Assembly (NCBI GenBank): GCA_902634485.1
Contig: CACPKA010000002.1
Span: 17,169-81,168, forward strand
DNA length: 64,000 nt
Source: an uncultured Pelagibacteraceae bacterium
Lineage (GTDB): Bacteria; Pseudomonadota; Alphaproteobacteria; Pelagibacterales; Pelagibacteraceae
Direction of reading: 5' to 3'
The notes beneath the pieces are model-generated. The model saw only the letters and a list, made by a program, of their open reading frames with translations. It was not told the origin of the DNA and made no database searches. The translations under genes were made by a program, and so were the position numbers. Below, piece by piece: positions 49,788 through 58,895 of the stretch (the stretch's first letter is position 1; the number at the start of each line of letters is the position of its first letter).

Positions 49788-52407
49788 AAAAATTTTTCTA
49801 TTATTGATTATTGTTTATTCCTTATTTATTGGAAGTAAAATTTTTGCAGATGAAATATTTTTTGAAACTCCCGAAATAGAAACTTTTGAAAATGGAAATA
49901 TAATTAAAGCAAATAAGGGTGGAAAAGCAGTGATCGATAAATCTACAGAAATAATTGCTGATAGTTTTGAATATAATAAAAATACTAAAATACTTACTGC
50001 CAATGGTAATGCAAGCGGATTCGATCTTTTAAATAATGTTATAATTAAAGCAGACAAATTGCTATATGATAAATTTAATTTTATTTTTACCGCTAAAGGA
50101 AAGTCTGAAGCTGTAAATAATCAAAATAAAATTTCTATTAAAGCGGACGAACTTGAATATAATAAAAAAAAAACAAAGTATATTGCAAAAAATAATGTAA
50201 AAGTTGACGATAAGGATAATAATATTTTTACAGAAGCTGAAAAAATAACTTATTTACCTAAAGAAGAAAAAATTTTTACTGAAGGAATTACAAAAATAAT
50301 TATTGAAAATGCATATACTATAAATTCTAAAAATGTTCTTTGGTTAAGAAATAAAAAACAATTTTCTTCAGATAATTTTACTACTTTCGAAGATACAGAA
50401 AAAAATTTTTACACTTCTGAAAACTTTAGATATCAAAGTGAAAAAAAGCTACTTAGAGGAAAAAATGTTACTATGAAATCAAATAATGAAGATGAATACT
50501 TTTTTTCTGACGTTCTGATTGATATTGAAACAAACGAAATTCATGGTAAAGATCTAGAGGTAAATTTTAAGAAAGATTCATTTGGCAATATAGATAATGA
50601 GCCAAGATTAAAAGGTAATAAAGCCTCTTCAAATAAAAATATTACAACTGTTTCCAAAGGAGTCTTTACTACTTGTAAAAAAAGAGAAAATGAAAAGTGT
50701 CCTCCTTGGGTTGTCGAAGCTAAAGAGGCTAAGCATGATAAAAATAAAAAAACTATTTATTATAAAAATGCATGGTTAAAAATTTATGATGTACCAGTAC
50801 TTTACTATCCATATTTCTTTCATCCAGACCCCTCTGTAAAACGCCAATCAGGTTTTTTAACACCTCAGATAGGCGACTCTCAGACACTTGGGTCCTCTGC
50901 CTATATACCTTATTTTTATGTAATATCTGATAAACAAGATTTAACTTTGAAACCTAGAATTTTTACAGATAATAAATTTTCAATGCAAACTGAATATAGA
51001 AAGGTAAGTAAAAAAGCTAATCATATTTTTGATGTTAGTTTAACTCAAGGTCATGACTCATCAAAAAGCGATAAAAATGATTCTAGAAGTCACTTTTTTT
51101 CAAATTCAATTATTGATTTAGAATTTTCAACTTTCGATATAAGTAACCTTGAAATTCAACTACAAAAAGCCTCGAATGATACGTATTTAAAATTATTTAA
51201 TTTAGAATCTCCTCTTTTTGGAAATGAGAGAAATTCTTCTGAAGTTTCTATTTTAAATTCTTTTATTAATTTAACAGCAAGCAAAGAAGATTTAGATTTT
51301 AATGCTTCGCTAGAGGTTTATGAAAAATTAGATGCAGCAAATAGTGATAGATATGAATTTATTCTTCCTAATTATAATTTAAACAAAAAAATAAATAAAT
51401 TTAATTCATTAGATGGCAATTTAACTTTTAGTTCTACTGGATCACAACATATATACGACACCGATATATTAGAAACTCAAATAATTAATGATTTATTATT
51501 TAAATCAAATGATAAATATCTATCGAATGGTATTAAAAATAATTATAATTTATTGTTAAAAAATGTGAATTCTGATGGCAATAATTCATCTAAAATTTCT
51601 AACAAGTTAAAAAGTGAAGTACTTTCGTCTTTTATTTTTGAAACTTCATATCCATTGCTTAGCGAGGGCATAAAATTTGATAACTATTTAACTCCAAAAA
51701 TGTCTTTACGGTATAGCCCCAATAAAATGAAAAATTTAAAAAAAGAAGATAGAAGAATTGATATAAATAATATTTTTTCAATAGATAGAATTGGTTTTTC
51801 AAATACAGTTGAAACCGGCCAATCAATTACTATTGGAGGAGAATATAAAAAAACTAGAAAAACTGAAGATCTTCCAGAAGATGTTTTAGAAATTGGTCTT
51901 GCAACTGTATTCCGTGATGAAATTAATGAAAGAATGCCAGAGTCTAGTTCTTTGGGAAATAAATCTTCAAATGTTGTCGGATATTTGGGAGTTACGCCTA
52001 ACAATTTCTTTAACTCTAGCTATAATTTTGCTTTAGATAATAATTTAGATAAATTTAAGTATCACGACATTACTGCTCAATTTACAGTAAATAATTTTGT
52101 AACATCATTTAAATACATCGAAGAGAAAGACAATGTTGGAGATGAAAATTATATTCAGAATACTACTGCTTATAATTTTGATGAAAATAACTCTATTTCA
52201 TTTTCTACTAGAAAAAATAAAAAAATTGACTTAACAGAATTTTATGATTTAGTTTACCAATACAAAAATGACTGTCTAACAGCTTCAATAGAATATAATA
52301 AAGAATTTTATAGAGATAGCGACATAGAGCCGACAGAGCAGCTTTTCTTTTCTTTAACCATAGTCCCTCTAGGGTCATATGAAACAAAAAATGTACTTCC
52401 AAAATAA
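49777..52407 (+). CDS. lptD: LPS assembly outer-membrane protein LptD
   Basis: An 876-residue LptD. A signal peptide (about 1-24) is followed by an OstA/LptA-type beta-jellyroll (about 50-200) and a large C-terminal beta barrel. The motif DPSVKRQSGFLTPQIG (about 351-366) is diagnostic. Cysteines are few (the pair CKKRENEKC near residue 308 and one near the C-terminus), leaving a disulfide arrangement unlike E. coli. Together with an LptE-type partner it inserts lipopolysaccharide in the outer membrane. Confidence 0.9.
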   Translation: MKNKKIFLLLIIVYSLFIGSKIFADEIFFETPEIETFENGNIIKANKGGKAVIDKSTEIIADSFEYNKNTKILTANGNASGFDLLNNVIIKADKLLYDKFNFIFTAKGKSEAVNNQNKISIKADELEYNKKKTKYIAKNNVKVDDKDNNIFTEAEKITYLPKEEKIFTEGITKIIIENAYTINSKNVLWLRNKKQFSSDNFTTFEDTEKNFYTSENFRYQSEKKLLRGKNVTMKSNNEDEYFFSDVLIDIETNEIHGKDLEVNFKKDSFGNIDNEPRLKGNKASSNKNITTVSKGVFTTCKKRENEKCPPWVVEAKEAKHDKNKKTIYYKNAWLKIYDVPVLYYPYFFHPDPSVKRQSGFLTPQIGDSQTLGSSAYIPYFYVISDKQDLTLKPRIFTDNKFSMQTEYRKVSKKANHIFDVSLTQGHDSSKSDKNDSRSHFFSNSIIDLEFSTFDISNLEIQLQKASNDTYLKLFNLESPLFGNERNSSEVSILNSFINLTASKEDLDFNASLEVYEKLDAANSDRYEFILPNYNLNKKINKFNSLDGNLTFSSTGSQHIYDTDILETQIINDLLFKSNDKYLSNGIKNNYNLLLKNVNSDGNNSSKISNKLKSEVLSSFIFETSYPLLSEGIKFDNYLTPKMSLRYSPNKMKNLKKEDRRIDINNIFSIDRIGFSNTVETGQSITIGGEYKKTRKTEDLPEDVLEIGLATVFRDEINERMPESSSLGNKSSNVVGYLGVTPNNFFNSSYNFALDNNLDKFKYHDITAQFTVNNFVTSFKYIEEKDNVGDENYIQNTTAYNFDENNSISFSTRKNKKIDLTEFYDLVYQYKNDCLTASIEYNKEFYRDSDIEPTEQLFFSLTIVPLGSYETKNVLPK

Positions 52408-53334
52408 ATGAGATTTTTAATAATAATATTTTTTTTTAATATTTTTCTTTCTAACTTTGTTTTTGCAATGGAATCATTTGTAGTTTTAAAAGTAAATAAC
52501 CAAATAATTACAAATGTAGATATAGATGATGAATACAGATATCTAATTACACTGAGTCCCGGTTTACAAGAAGTAGAACAAAAAAAAGTAATGAATCTTG
52601 CAAAAGAGTCAATAATAAGGGAAAAAATAAAAATTAATGAATTAGTTAAACATTTTGACTTAGACGTAGAAAATAAATTTATTGATCGAATTATTACTAA
52701 TTTTTATAAAAAGCTAGGTATGCAAAGTAAAACGGAGTTTAAAAATTATTTAAATAAAAATAATTTAAAATATGAAGATATTAAAAAAAAGATATCTATA
52801 GAAGCTGCTTGGAATGATCTAATTTATAAAAAATTTTCTAAAAGAATTGAAATTGATGAAGAAGGAATTAAAAAAAAAATAAATAAAATAATATCTGAAA
52901 CTGAAGAACAGAATGTATATAAATTATCAGAAATCCTTTTTACATCTGAAAACTATGATGATCTTCAAAAAAAATACAAAGTAATAAAAAATAGTATTAT
53001 AGAAATAGGTTTTAATAATACTGCTAATATTCATAGTATATCTGATAGTGCTAAATTGGGTGGAAACGTAGGATGGATAAATGAGTCACAGCTTAATGAA
53101 ACTATTATAAACGAAATTAAAGGGTTAAATATTAACGAATACACAAAACCTATCACTATTCCTGGTGGTTTTTTAATTGTTAAATTAGAAAATAAAAAAA
53201 AAGAAAAAAATAACATAAATTTTGATGAAGAATTTAATAAGCTGATATCAAGAGAAACTAATTCACAACTTAAACAATTTTCAGAAATATATTTTAAAAA
53301 AGTTAAAAAAAATTCAGTAATAGATGAGAAATAA
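52408..53334 (+). CDS. surA: SurA-like periplasmic peptidyl-prolyl isomerase
   Basis: A 308-residue SurA-type chaperone. A signal peptide (about 1-21) is followed by the SurA N-terminal domain (VLKVNNQIITNVDIDDEYRYL) and a single parvulin domain (about 165-265, with KLGGNVGWINESQLNE and ITIPGGFLIVKLEN). It is shorter than E. coli SurA, which has two parvulin domains. Its position immediately after lptD and before pdxA-rsmA is the classical proteobacterial order. Confidence 0.9.
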   Translation: MRFLIIIFFFNIFLSNFVFAMESFVVLKVNNQIITNVDIDDEYRYLITLSPGLQEVEQKKVMNLAKESIIREKIKINELVKHFDLDVENKFIDRIITNFYKKLGMQSKTEFKNYLNKNNLKYEDIKKKISIEAAWNDLIYKKFSKRIEIDEEGIKKKINKIISETEEQNVYKLSEILFTSENYDDLQKKYKVIKNSIIEIGFNNTANIHSISDSAKLGGNVGWINESQLNETIINEIKGLNINEYTKPITIPGGFLIVKLENKKKEKNNINFDEEFNKLISRETNSQLKQFSEIYFKKVKKNSVIDEK

Positions 53335-54304
53335 ACCAATTATAATCGTTTCGGGTGAGCCATATAGTGTTTTCTTAGAAATTTTTTTTAAAACATTTAA
53401 AAAAAAAATTTATCAAAAATGCAAGAATCCATTAATTTTGATTGGATCACAAAAAATAATAATGATGCAAATGAAAAAATTAGGATTTTCACTTAAAATT
53501 AATTTGATTAAACCAGATTTGCTCCAAAAATATAAACTAGATAATAAAAAAATAAATTTAATAGATGTTAATTTAAATTTCAAAAAACCTTTCGGAAAAA
53601 TAACTTCAAAATCTTCCAAATATATAAATGAATGTTTTAATATAGGTATAAATATAATGAAAAAAAAATTAGGATATGCATTAATAAATGGACCTATCTC
53701 AAAAAAATATTTTCTTAAAGGAAGGTTTGAAGGAATTACAGAATATTTAGCCTATAAAACTTATAAACAAAAAAATGTGGCCATGTTGATTTATAACAAA
53801 TTATTATCAGTCTGTCCGGTTACGACTCATATACCTTTGAAAAATGTTCATAAAAAGATTTCTTCAAAACTAATATTAGATAAAATTATTTTAATAAATG
53901 AATTTTATAAAAAAAAAATTGGAAAAAATCCTAAAATTGCAGTCACAGGTTTAAATCCTCATTGCGAATCTAACTTGATTGATAGTGAGGAAAAAAAAAT
54001 AATTTATCCTGCAATAAAAATGGCTTTAAAACGTAAAATAAATTTGAAAGGCCCCTTTCCTGCAGATACTTTATTTATGAAAAATAATATAAATAAATTT
54101 AATGTTGTTGTTGGCATGTATCATGACCAGGTAATAACTGCTCTAAAAACTATACACAATTTTAACGCAATAAATATAACATTAGGATTACCCTTCATAA
54201 GAATTTCCCCTGACCATGGTACAAATAATCAAATGTTAGGAAAAAATAAGTCTGACCCTACAAGTTTAATAGAGGCTATTAATTTTCTTAAAAAAACTAA
54301 ATGA
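53324..54304 (+). CDS. pdxA: 4-Hydroxythreonine-4-phosphate dehydrogenase
   Basis: A 326-residue PdxA of the DXP-independent-of-PLP-salvage route to pyridoxal phosphate. It has INGPISKKYFLKG (about 121-133), TTHIPLKNVHK (about 167-177), VTGLNPHCESNL, PFPADTLFM, MYHDQVITALKT (about 264-275) and SPDHGTNNQM. Metal-binding histidines are in place. It overlaps surA by 11 bases and rsmA by 4. Confidence 0.94.
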   Translation: MRNKPIIIVSGEPYSVFLEIFFKTFKKKIYQKCKNPLILIGSQKIIMMQMKKLGFSLKINLIKPDLLQKYKLDNKKINLIDVNLNFKKPFGKITSKSSKYINECFNIGINIMKKKLGYALINGPISKKYFLKGRFEGITEYLAYKTYKQKNVAMLIYNKLLSVCPVTTHIPLKNVHKKISSKLILDKIILINEFYKKKIGKNPKIAVTGLNPHCESNLIDSEEKKIIYPAIKMALKRKINLKGPFPADTLFMKNNINKFNVVVGMYHDQVITALKTIHNFNAINITLGLPFIRISPDHGTNNQMLGKNKSDPTSLIEAINFLKKTK

Positions 54305-55092
54305 AATTTAAGCCAAAAAAAAGTTTAGGACAAAATTTTTTATCAGACCAAAATATAATTAATTCAATAATAAGTACTGCAAATATTAACAAAGAAAGTA
54401 TTGTTTTAGAGATAGGACCAGGAACTGGCAATTTAACCAAATCTATTTTAAAAAAAAACCCAAAAAAATTAATTGTAGTTGAAAAAGATAAGGAGCTTTC
54501 AAATTTTCTTTATGAAAAATTTAATAACAAGATATCTGTTATAAATAAAGATATTTTAAATATTAAACTAAATAGTGAAAATAATGAAAATATTATTGTA
54601 TTTGGTAATTTGCCATATAACATTTCTACTGAAATATTAGTAAATTGGATAAAAGATAAAGATAAATTCAAATGTAGTAAAAAACTTATACTAATGTTTC
54701 AAAAAGAAGTTGCTGACAGAATATTAGCAAAAACAAATTCAAAAGCTTATGGAAGATTAACAGTATTTTCAAATTGGAAATATGAAATAAAAAAAGAATT
54801 TGATATTAGTCCTAACTGTTTTTTTCCTAAACCTAAAATTTTTAGTACTTTACTTACATTCACTCCGAAAAAAAAAATTTTTCGTATTAAAAATCCAGAA
54901 AATCTTGAAAAAATATCTAGAATTTTTTTTAATCAAAGAAGAAAAATGATCAAAAATCCTTTGAAACAAATATTTAAAAATCCAAAAATAGTTATTGATA
55001 AACTTGAATTAAATCAAAATCTTAGACCACAAAATTTAAATCCACTAACTTATTTTAAAATTACTGAAGAATTTGAAAATTTAATCAATTAA
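54301..55092 (+). CDS. rsmA: 16S rRNA dimethyladenosine transferase (KsgA)
   Basis: A 263-residue SAM-dependent enzyme that dimethylates two adjacent adenines near the 3' end of 16S rRNA. It has [15 protein letters not shown] at the start, [15 protein letters not shown] (motif I, about 37-51) and [13 protein letters not shown] (motif IV, about 101-113). Length is normal. Its 3' end overlaps the convergent gmk gene by 12 bases. Confidence 0.95.
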   Translation: MKFKPKKSLGQNFLSDQNIINSIISTANINKESIVLEIGPGTGNLTKSILKKNPKKLIVVEKDKELSNFLYEKFNNKISVINKDILNIKLNSENNENIIVFGNLPYNISTEILVNWIKDKDKFKCSKKLILMFQKEVADRILAKTNSKAYGRLTVFSNWKYEIKKEFDISPNCFFPKPKIFSTLLTFTPKKKIFRIKNPENLEKISRIFFNQRRKMIKNPLKQIFKNPKIVIDKLELNQNLRPQNLNPLTYFKITEEFENLIN

Positions 55093-55713
55093 TTGATTAA
55101 CGTGTTTTTTTATTATATCAACATTGTATGTATTGCTGGTATTATTTATTTCTGATTTAATTATTTTATTAACTTCTTTATAACAACTATTTAGATCATC
55201 ATTTATAACTACATAATCATAGTCTACCCAGTGAAGAACATCTTTTCCAAATTGTCTCATTCTTTCTTCGGCAATAAGTTTATCTTTCATATCTCTATTA
55301 GATAACCTTTCAAATAAAACTTTTTTGCTGGGAGGTAAAATAAAAAAAGTTATAAGTTTATACTTAAGATTTTTTTCTTTTATTTGTTTTGTTCCTTGCC
55401 AATCAATATCAAAAATAACATTTTTACCTTTTTCAAGGCTATTAATAACTGGTGTTTTTGTTGTTCCATAAAAATTATTAAATACTCTTGCGTGCTCTAA
55501 AAATTCATCATTTTGTACTAATAATTTAAATTCTTCTTCATCTACAAAAAAATAATCTTTTGCATTAACTTCATTTTCTCTTGGTTTTCTTGTGGTATGT
55601 GAAACTGAGATCGTATAATTTTCGCTATCAGAAAGTAGTTTTGTAATAGTAGTTTTGCCAGCTCCTGACGGTGATGACAGAATAATCATTATTCCATCTT
55701 CTCTTGAGGACAT
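55081..55713 (-). CDS. gmk: Guanylate kinase
   Basis: A 210-residue GMP kinase with the P-loop [14 protein letters not shown] (about 12-25), the [21 protein letters not shown] substrate segment and [14 protein letters not shown]. Length is standard. It is 11 bases after acpP. In many alphaproteobacteria fabF and mltG lie between these genes; neither is here. Confidence 0.95.
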   Translation of the reverse strand: MSSREDGIMIILSSPSGAGKTTITKLLSDSENYTISVSHTTRKPRENEVNAKDYFFVDEEEFKLLVQNDEFLEHARVFNNFYGTTKTPVINSLEKGKNVIFDIDWQGTKQIKEKNLKYKLITFFILPPSKKVLFERLSNRDMKDKLIAEERMRQFGKDVLHWVDYDYVVINDDLNSCYKEVNKIIKSEINNTSNTYNVDIIKKHVNQLID

Positions 55714-55724
55714 TTAATTTATTA

Positions 55725-55964
55725 TTAGTTGTTTTTACTCTCTATAAATTTGATCGCATCACCAACAGTTAATATCTTTTCTGCTTCATTGTCTGAAATC
55801 TCTGAACCGAACTCTTCTTCAAAAGCCATTACCAATTCTACAGTATCTAGACTGTCTGCTCCCAAATCATCAATAAAACTAGATTCTTCTGTTACTTTTG
55901 CTTCATCTATACCTAAATGGTCTGCAACTATTTTTTTTACTTTGCTTGAAATATCATCTGACAT
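55725..55964 (-). CDS. acpP: Acyl carrier protein
   Basis: A 79-residue ACP with the phosphopantetheine site [18 protein letters not shown] (serine at about residue 37). It is strongly acidic, as expected. A good AAAGGAAC ribosome binding site precedes the ATG. It follows fabG and precedes gmk. Carries growing acyl chains in type II fatty-acid synthesis. Confidence 0.97.
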   Translation of the reverse strand: MSDDISSKVKKIVADHLGIDEAKVTEESSFIDDLGADSLDTVELVMAFEEEFGSEISDNEAEKILTVGDAIKFIESKNN

Positions 55965-56012
55965 TTTGTTCCTTTATGTTTTATTTTGTTAATAAATTAA
56001 TACTCAGCTTTG

Positions 56013-56747
56013 TCAACCCATATACATGCCACCATTAACATGTATTGTTTCACCTGTTATATATGATGCAGCGTCTGATGATAAAAAAGCAACAGTATTT
56101 GAGACATCTTCACCAGATCCCAGTCTTGACATAGGTATTCTCGAAGTTAAAACAGCTTTAACGCTTTCAACAATATTATCTGTCATTCTAGATTTAATAA
56201 ATCCTGGGGATACACAATTTACAGTAATATTTTTCCTAGCATATTCAATTGCTAAACTTTTTGACATTCCTATTATGCCTGCTTTAGAGGCAGAATAGTT
56301 TGCTTGCCCTAAATTTCCAGTATGGCCCACTACTGATGTAATATTGACTATTCTACCATACTTGTTTTTAAGCATTTTTTTTACAGCATGTTTGCAAAGT
56401 AAAAATGTGGATCCTAAATTTACGTCAATTACTTTTTTCCATTCATCGTCTTTCATTCTCAATGACAAATTATCCATATTTATTCCAGCATTATTAATTA
56501 ATATATCTAGACCTGATAGCTGTGATGAAACATTTTCAATGAATTCTTCTATTTTAGAATGATCAGAAATATCAAATTTTAAAACATTTATACTTGGAAA
56601 ATTTCTTTTAAGTACATCTAATTTTTCATTTTTTGTTCCTGTTGCTAATACATTTCCATTTAATGATATAAATTTTTTAACCAATTCTGCTCCTATGCCC
56701 CCTGTAGCACCGGTAATTAAAATTTTTTTATTTGTAAAATCAATCAT
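56013..56747 (-). CDS. fabG: 3-Oxoacyl-[acyl-carrier-protein] reductase
   Basis: A 244-residue short-chain dehydrogenase with ITGATGGIGAELV (about 11-23), NNAGI, and the catalytic tyrosine/lysine in YSASKAGIIGM (about 148-158), ending in the FabG-typical GETIHVNGGMYMG. Reduces 3-ketoacyl-ACP with NADPH. It overlaps fabD by 8 bases and precedes acpP by 48 bases. Confidence 0.96.
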   Translation of the reverse strand: MIDFTNKKILITGATGGIGAELVKKFISLNGNVLATGTKNEKLDVLKRNFPSINVLKFDISDHSKIEEFIENVSSQLSGLDILINNAGINMDNLSLRMKDDEWKKVIDVNLGSTFLLCKHAVKKMLKNKYGRIVNITSVVGHTGNLGQANYSASKAGIIGMSKSLAIEYARKNITVNCVSPGFIKSRMTDNIVESVKAVLTSRIPMSRLGSGEDVSNTVAFLSSDAASYITGETIHVNGGMYMG

Positions 56748-57672
56748 GAATGTTTATTTTTTTAATATCATCTTCTGTATTTATAGAATCTACTATAACA
56801 TTTCTATCTATTCTTTTTACAAGTCCTGATAAAACTTTTCCTGGTCCAATTTCTATAAATTTATTTACACCTTTTTTAATCATTAAATTAACACTTTCCC
56901 TCCATCTAACTCTACTTTCAATTTGTTTAATTAACAAATTTTTTAAAGTTTCAGAATCGCTAACTTCTTGACTTGTTACATTGGATATTAATATATTTTT
57001 TGGGCTTTTAAAATCAGATTTTTTTATTTCATTATCCATTATTTTTGTTGCGTTGCTCATAAGTTTACAGTGAAATGGTGCACTTACTGATAATTTTATA
57101 CTTTTAATATTATTTTTTTTTAAATCTTGCATTAACAAATCTAAATCTTGATTTTTTCCACTTGCAACTAATTGTCCTTCTGAATTATCATTTGCAATAT
57201 AACATTTATAATTATTAATATTATCATTTATAATTTTCTCTATAATTTCAAGTTTGCTGCCTAAAATTGCAACCATTCCTCCCTCTCCCTTTGGTACAGC
57301 ATCTTGCATAGACTTACCTCTAACTTTTAAAAGTTTTAATGTTTCGGAAAAACTTAAAGCTTCTGCACAAGCTAAAGCTGTATACTCACCAAGAGAATGT
57401 CCAGCAAAGTAATTTGCTTTATTTAAATTTATATTATAATTTTTTTTAATTAATTGAAAAATAGAGAAGCCTACAAGAAAAATAGCTGGCTGAGTATTTG
57501 CAGTCAAATCTAATTCATTTTTTGGACCATTTAAAATTAAGTTGCTTAAAGAAAAGTTAAGAACTTCATCCGCTTCTTTAAATATTTCCTTCACAGAACT
57601 GAAATTATCATATAAATCTTTTGCCATTCCTACTGATTGGGATCCTTGCCCTGGAAAGATAACTGAAAACAT
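56740..57672 (-). CDS. fabD: Malonyl-CoA:ACP transacylase
   Basis: A 310-residue FabD that loads malonyl groups onto ACP. It has FPGQGSQSVGMAKDL near the start, the nucleophile elbow AGHSLGEYTAL (serine at about residue 91) and the catalytic histidine in SAPFHCKLM (about 199-207). First gene of fabD-fabG-acpP-gmk, divergent from rpsF. Confidence 0.95.
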   Translation of the reverse strand: MFSVIFPGQGSQSVGMAKDLYDNFSSVKEIFKEADEVLNFSLSNLILNGPKNELDLTANTQPAIFLVGFSIFQLIKKNYNINLNKANYFAGHSLGEYTALACAEALSFSETLKLLKVRGKSMQDAVPKGEGGMVAILGSKLEIIEKIINDNINNYKCYIANDNSEGQLVASGKNQDLDLLMQDLKKNNIKSIKLSVSAPFHCKLMSNATKIMDNEIKKSDFKSPKNILISNVTSQEVSDSETLKNLLIKQIESRVRWRESVNLMIKKGVNKFIEIGPGKVLSGLVKRIDRNVIVDSINTEDDIKKINIHD

Positions 57673-57677
57673 TAATA

Positions 57678-57706
57678 TTTTTGTGTTGTAATTAAATAAT
57701 TATAAT
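57678..57706 (+). promoter_or_regulatory. Candidate promoter for the rpsF-rpsR-rplI unit
   Basis: TTTTTG (57678-57683) and a perfect TATAAT (57701-57706) are 17 bases apart in the 66-base fabD/rpsF divergent gap, 33 bases before the rpsF ATG. The -10 match is good and the -35 weak. Confidence 0.4.
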
Positions 57707-57738
57707 AGTATATCCTCACATTTTATAAAAGAATAATA

Positions 57739-58089
57739 ATGAATTTATACGAACACACAATAATTGCAAAACAGGATGTTAGCCCTGGTCAAATAAAACA
57801 GTTAATAGAAAAATATTCAAAAATAGTTGAAAAGTCAGAAGGCAGTATTGTTAAAACTGAAAATTGGGGTTTGTTGGACCTTTCCTACATTATAAATAAA
57901 AATAAAAAAGGTAATTACATTCATTTTAAAATAGAAGGTCAAAGTAAAGTTATTCTAGAATTAGAAAAAAGTGAAAAGATTGATAAAAATCTTCTAAAAT
58001 ATATGACAATAAAAGTCAAAAAATTTGATTTAGAAACAAATTATTTTCAAACAAATAAAGATAAAAACTCAGATAAAAATAAATTCTAA
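57739..58089 (+). CDS. rpsF: 30S ribosomal protein S6
   Basis: A 116-residue S6. The ferredoxin-like fold shows [19 protein letters not shown] at the start and [26 protein letters not shown] in the centre. A lysine-rich tail follows. It heads the conserved rpsF-rpsR-rplI cluster and ends in a TAATG overlap with rpsR. Confidence 0.95.
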   Translation: MNLYEHTIIAKQDVSPGQIKQLIEKYSKIVEKSEGSIVKTENWGLLDLSYIINKNKKGNYIHFKIEGQSKVILELEKSEKIDKNLLKYMTIKVKKFDLETNYFQTNKDKNSDKNKF

Positions 58090-58364
58090 TGGTTAAAAAA
58101 AGAAAAAACACTGGAAAAAAAGGAAGACAAAGTAACTTCGCAAAGTTAAGTATTTTTCAACCACAAAAATATAAATTTAAAAGAAATTGCCCTTTGTCAG
58201 GAAAAGGTGCTCCTATAATTGATTATAAAAATATAAGACTACTTAAAAAATATGTATCTGAAAATGGAAAAATACTTCCTTCAAGAATAACTTCGGTAAG
58301 TCAAAAAAAACAAAGAGAACTATCTTTATCAATTAAACGAGCAAGAAATTTAGCTTTAATATAA
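58089..58364 (+). CDS. rpsR: 30S ribosomal protein S18
   Basis: A 91-residue S18 with the conserved [25 protein letters not shown] core and the ARNLALI end. The N-terminal ~25 residues are very basic. S18 binds S6 on the platform of the small subunit, consistent with the coupled genes. Confidence 0.96.
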   Translation: MVKKRKNTGKKGRQSNFAKLSIFQPQKYKFKRNCPLSGKGAPIIDYKNIRLLKKYVSENGKILPSRITSVSQKKQRELSLSIKRARNLALI

Positions 58365-58819
58365 TGAAAGTAATTTTATTAGAAAATTTAGTAAAAATTG
58401 GATCAATAGGAGATATTATTGATGTTAAAAGAGGTTTTGCTAGAAATTATCTTATTGCTTCAAAAAAAGCATTATATGCTTCAAAAGAAAATATAAAAGA
58501 AGTTGATAAAATAAAGAAAGATTTAAACAAAAAGGATCTAGAAAAAAAGAAAATTGCAAAAGATATCTCTGAAAAAATAAATAAAAAAGAGTATCTATTT
58601 AAAAAACATAGCACTGAGAATAATGAACTTTACGGATCAGTTAAACCTACTGAAATTTCAAAAACAATTTCAGAATTAGAAAAATTAGATATTAAACCTT
58701 CAATGATACAACTCTTAAAAGAAATTAAATCCTTAGGAGATTTTAAGGTTAAAATAAATTTACATTCAGAGGTTCAGGCTGAAATTAATATTAAAGTAGA
58801 ACCATTAGAAAATATTTAA
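58364..58819 (+). CDS. rplI: 50S ribosomal protein L9
   Basis: A 151-residue L9. The N-terminal domain has VILLENLVKIGSIGDIIDVKRGFARNYLI, the family signature, followed by the long connecting helix (lysine-rich, about 45-75) and the C-terminal domain with LYGSVKPTEIS. It overlaps rpsR by one base. A 76-base AT-rich gap with no clear terminator precedes dnaB. Confidence 0.96.
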   Translation: MKVILLENLVKIGSIGDIIDVKRGFARNYLIASKKALYASKENIKEVDKIKKDLNKKDLEKKKIAKDISEKINKKEYLFKKHSTENNELYGSVKPTEISKTISELEKLDIKPSMIQLLKEIKSLGDFKVKINLHSEVQAEINIKVEPLENI

Positions 58820-58895
58820 TAACAAACTTATACAATTTTTTCCCCAATAAATAATATTGATTGTATTATTTAACTCTTAGTGTAATTTTTTATAT

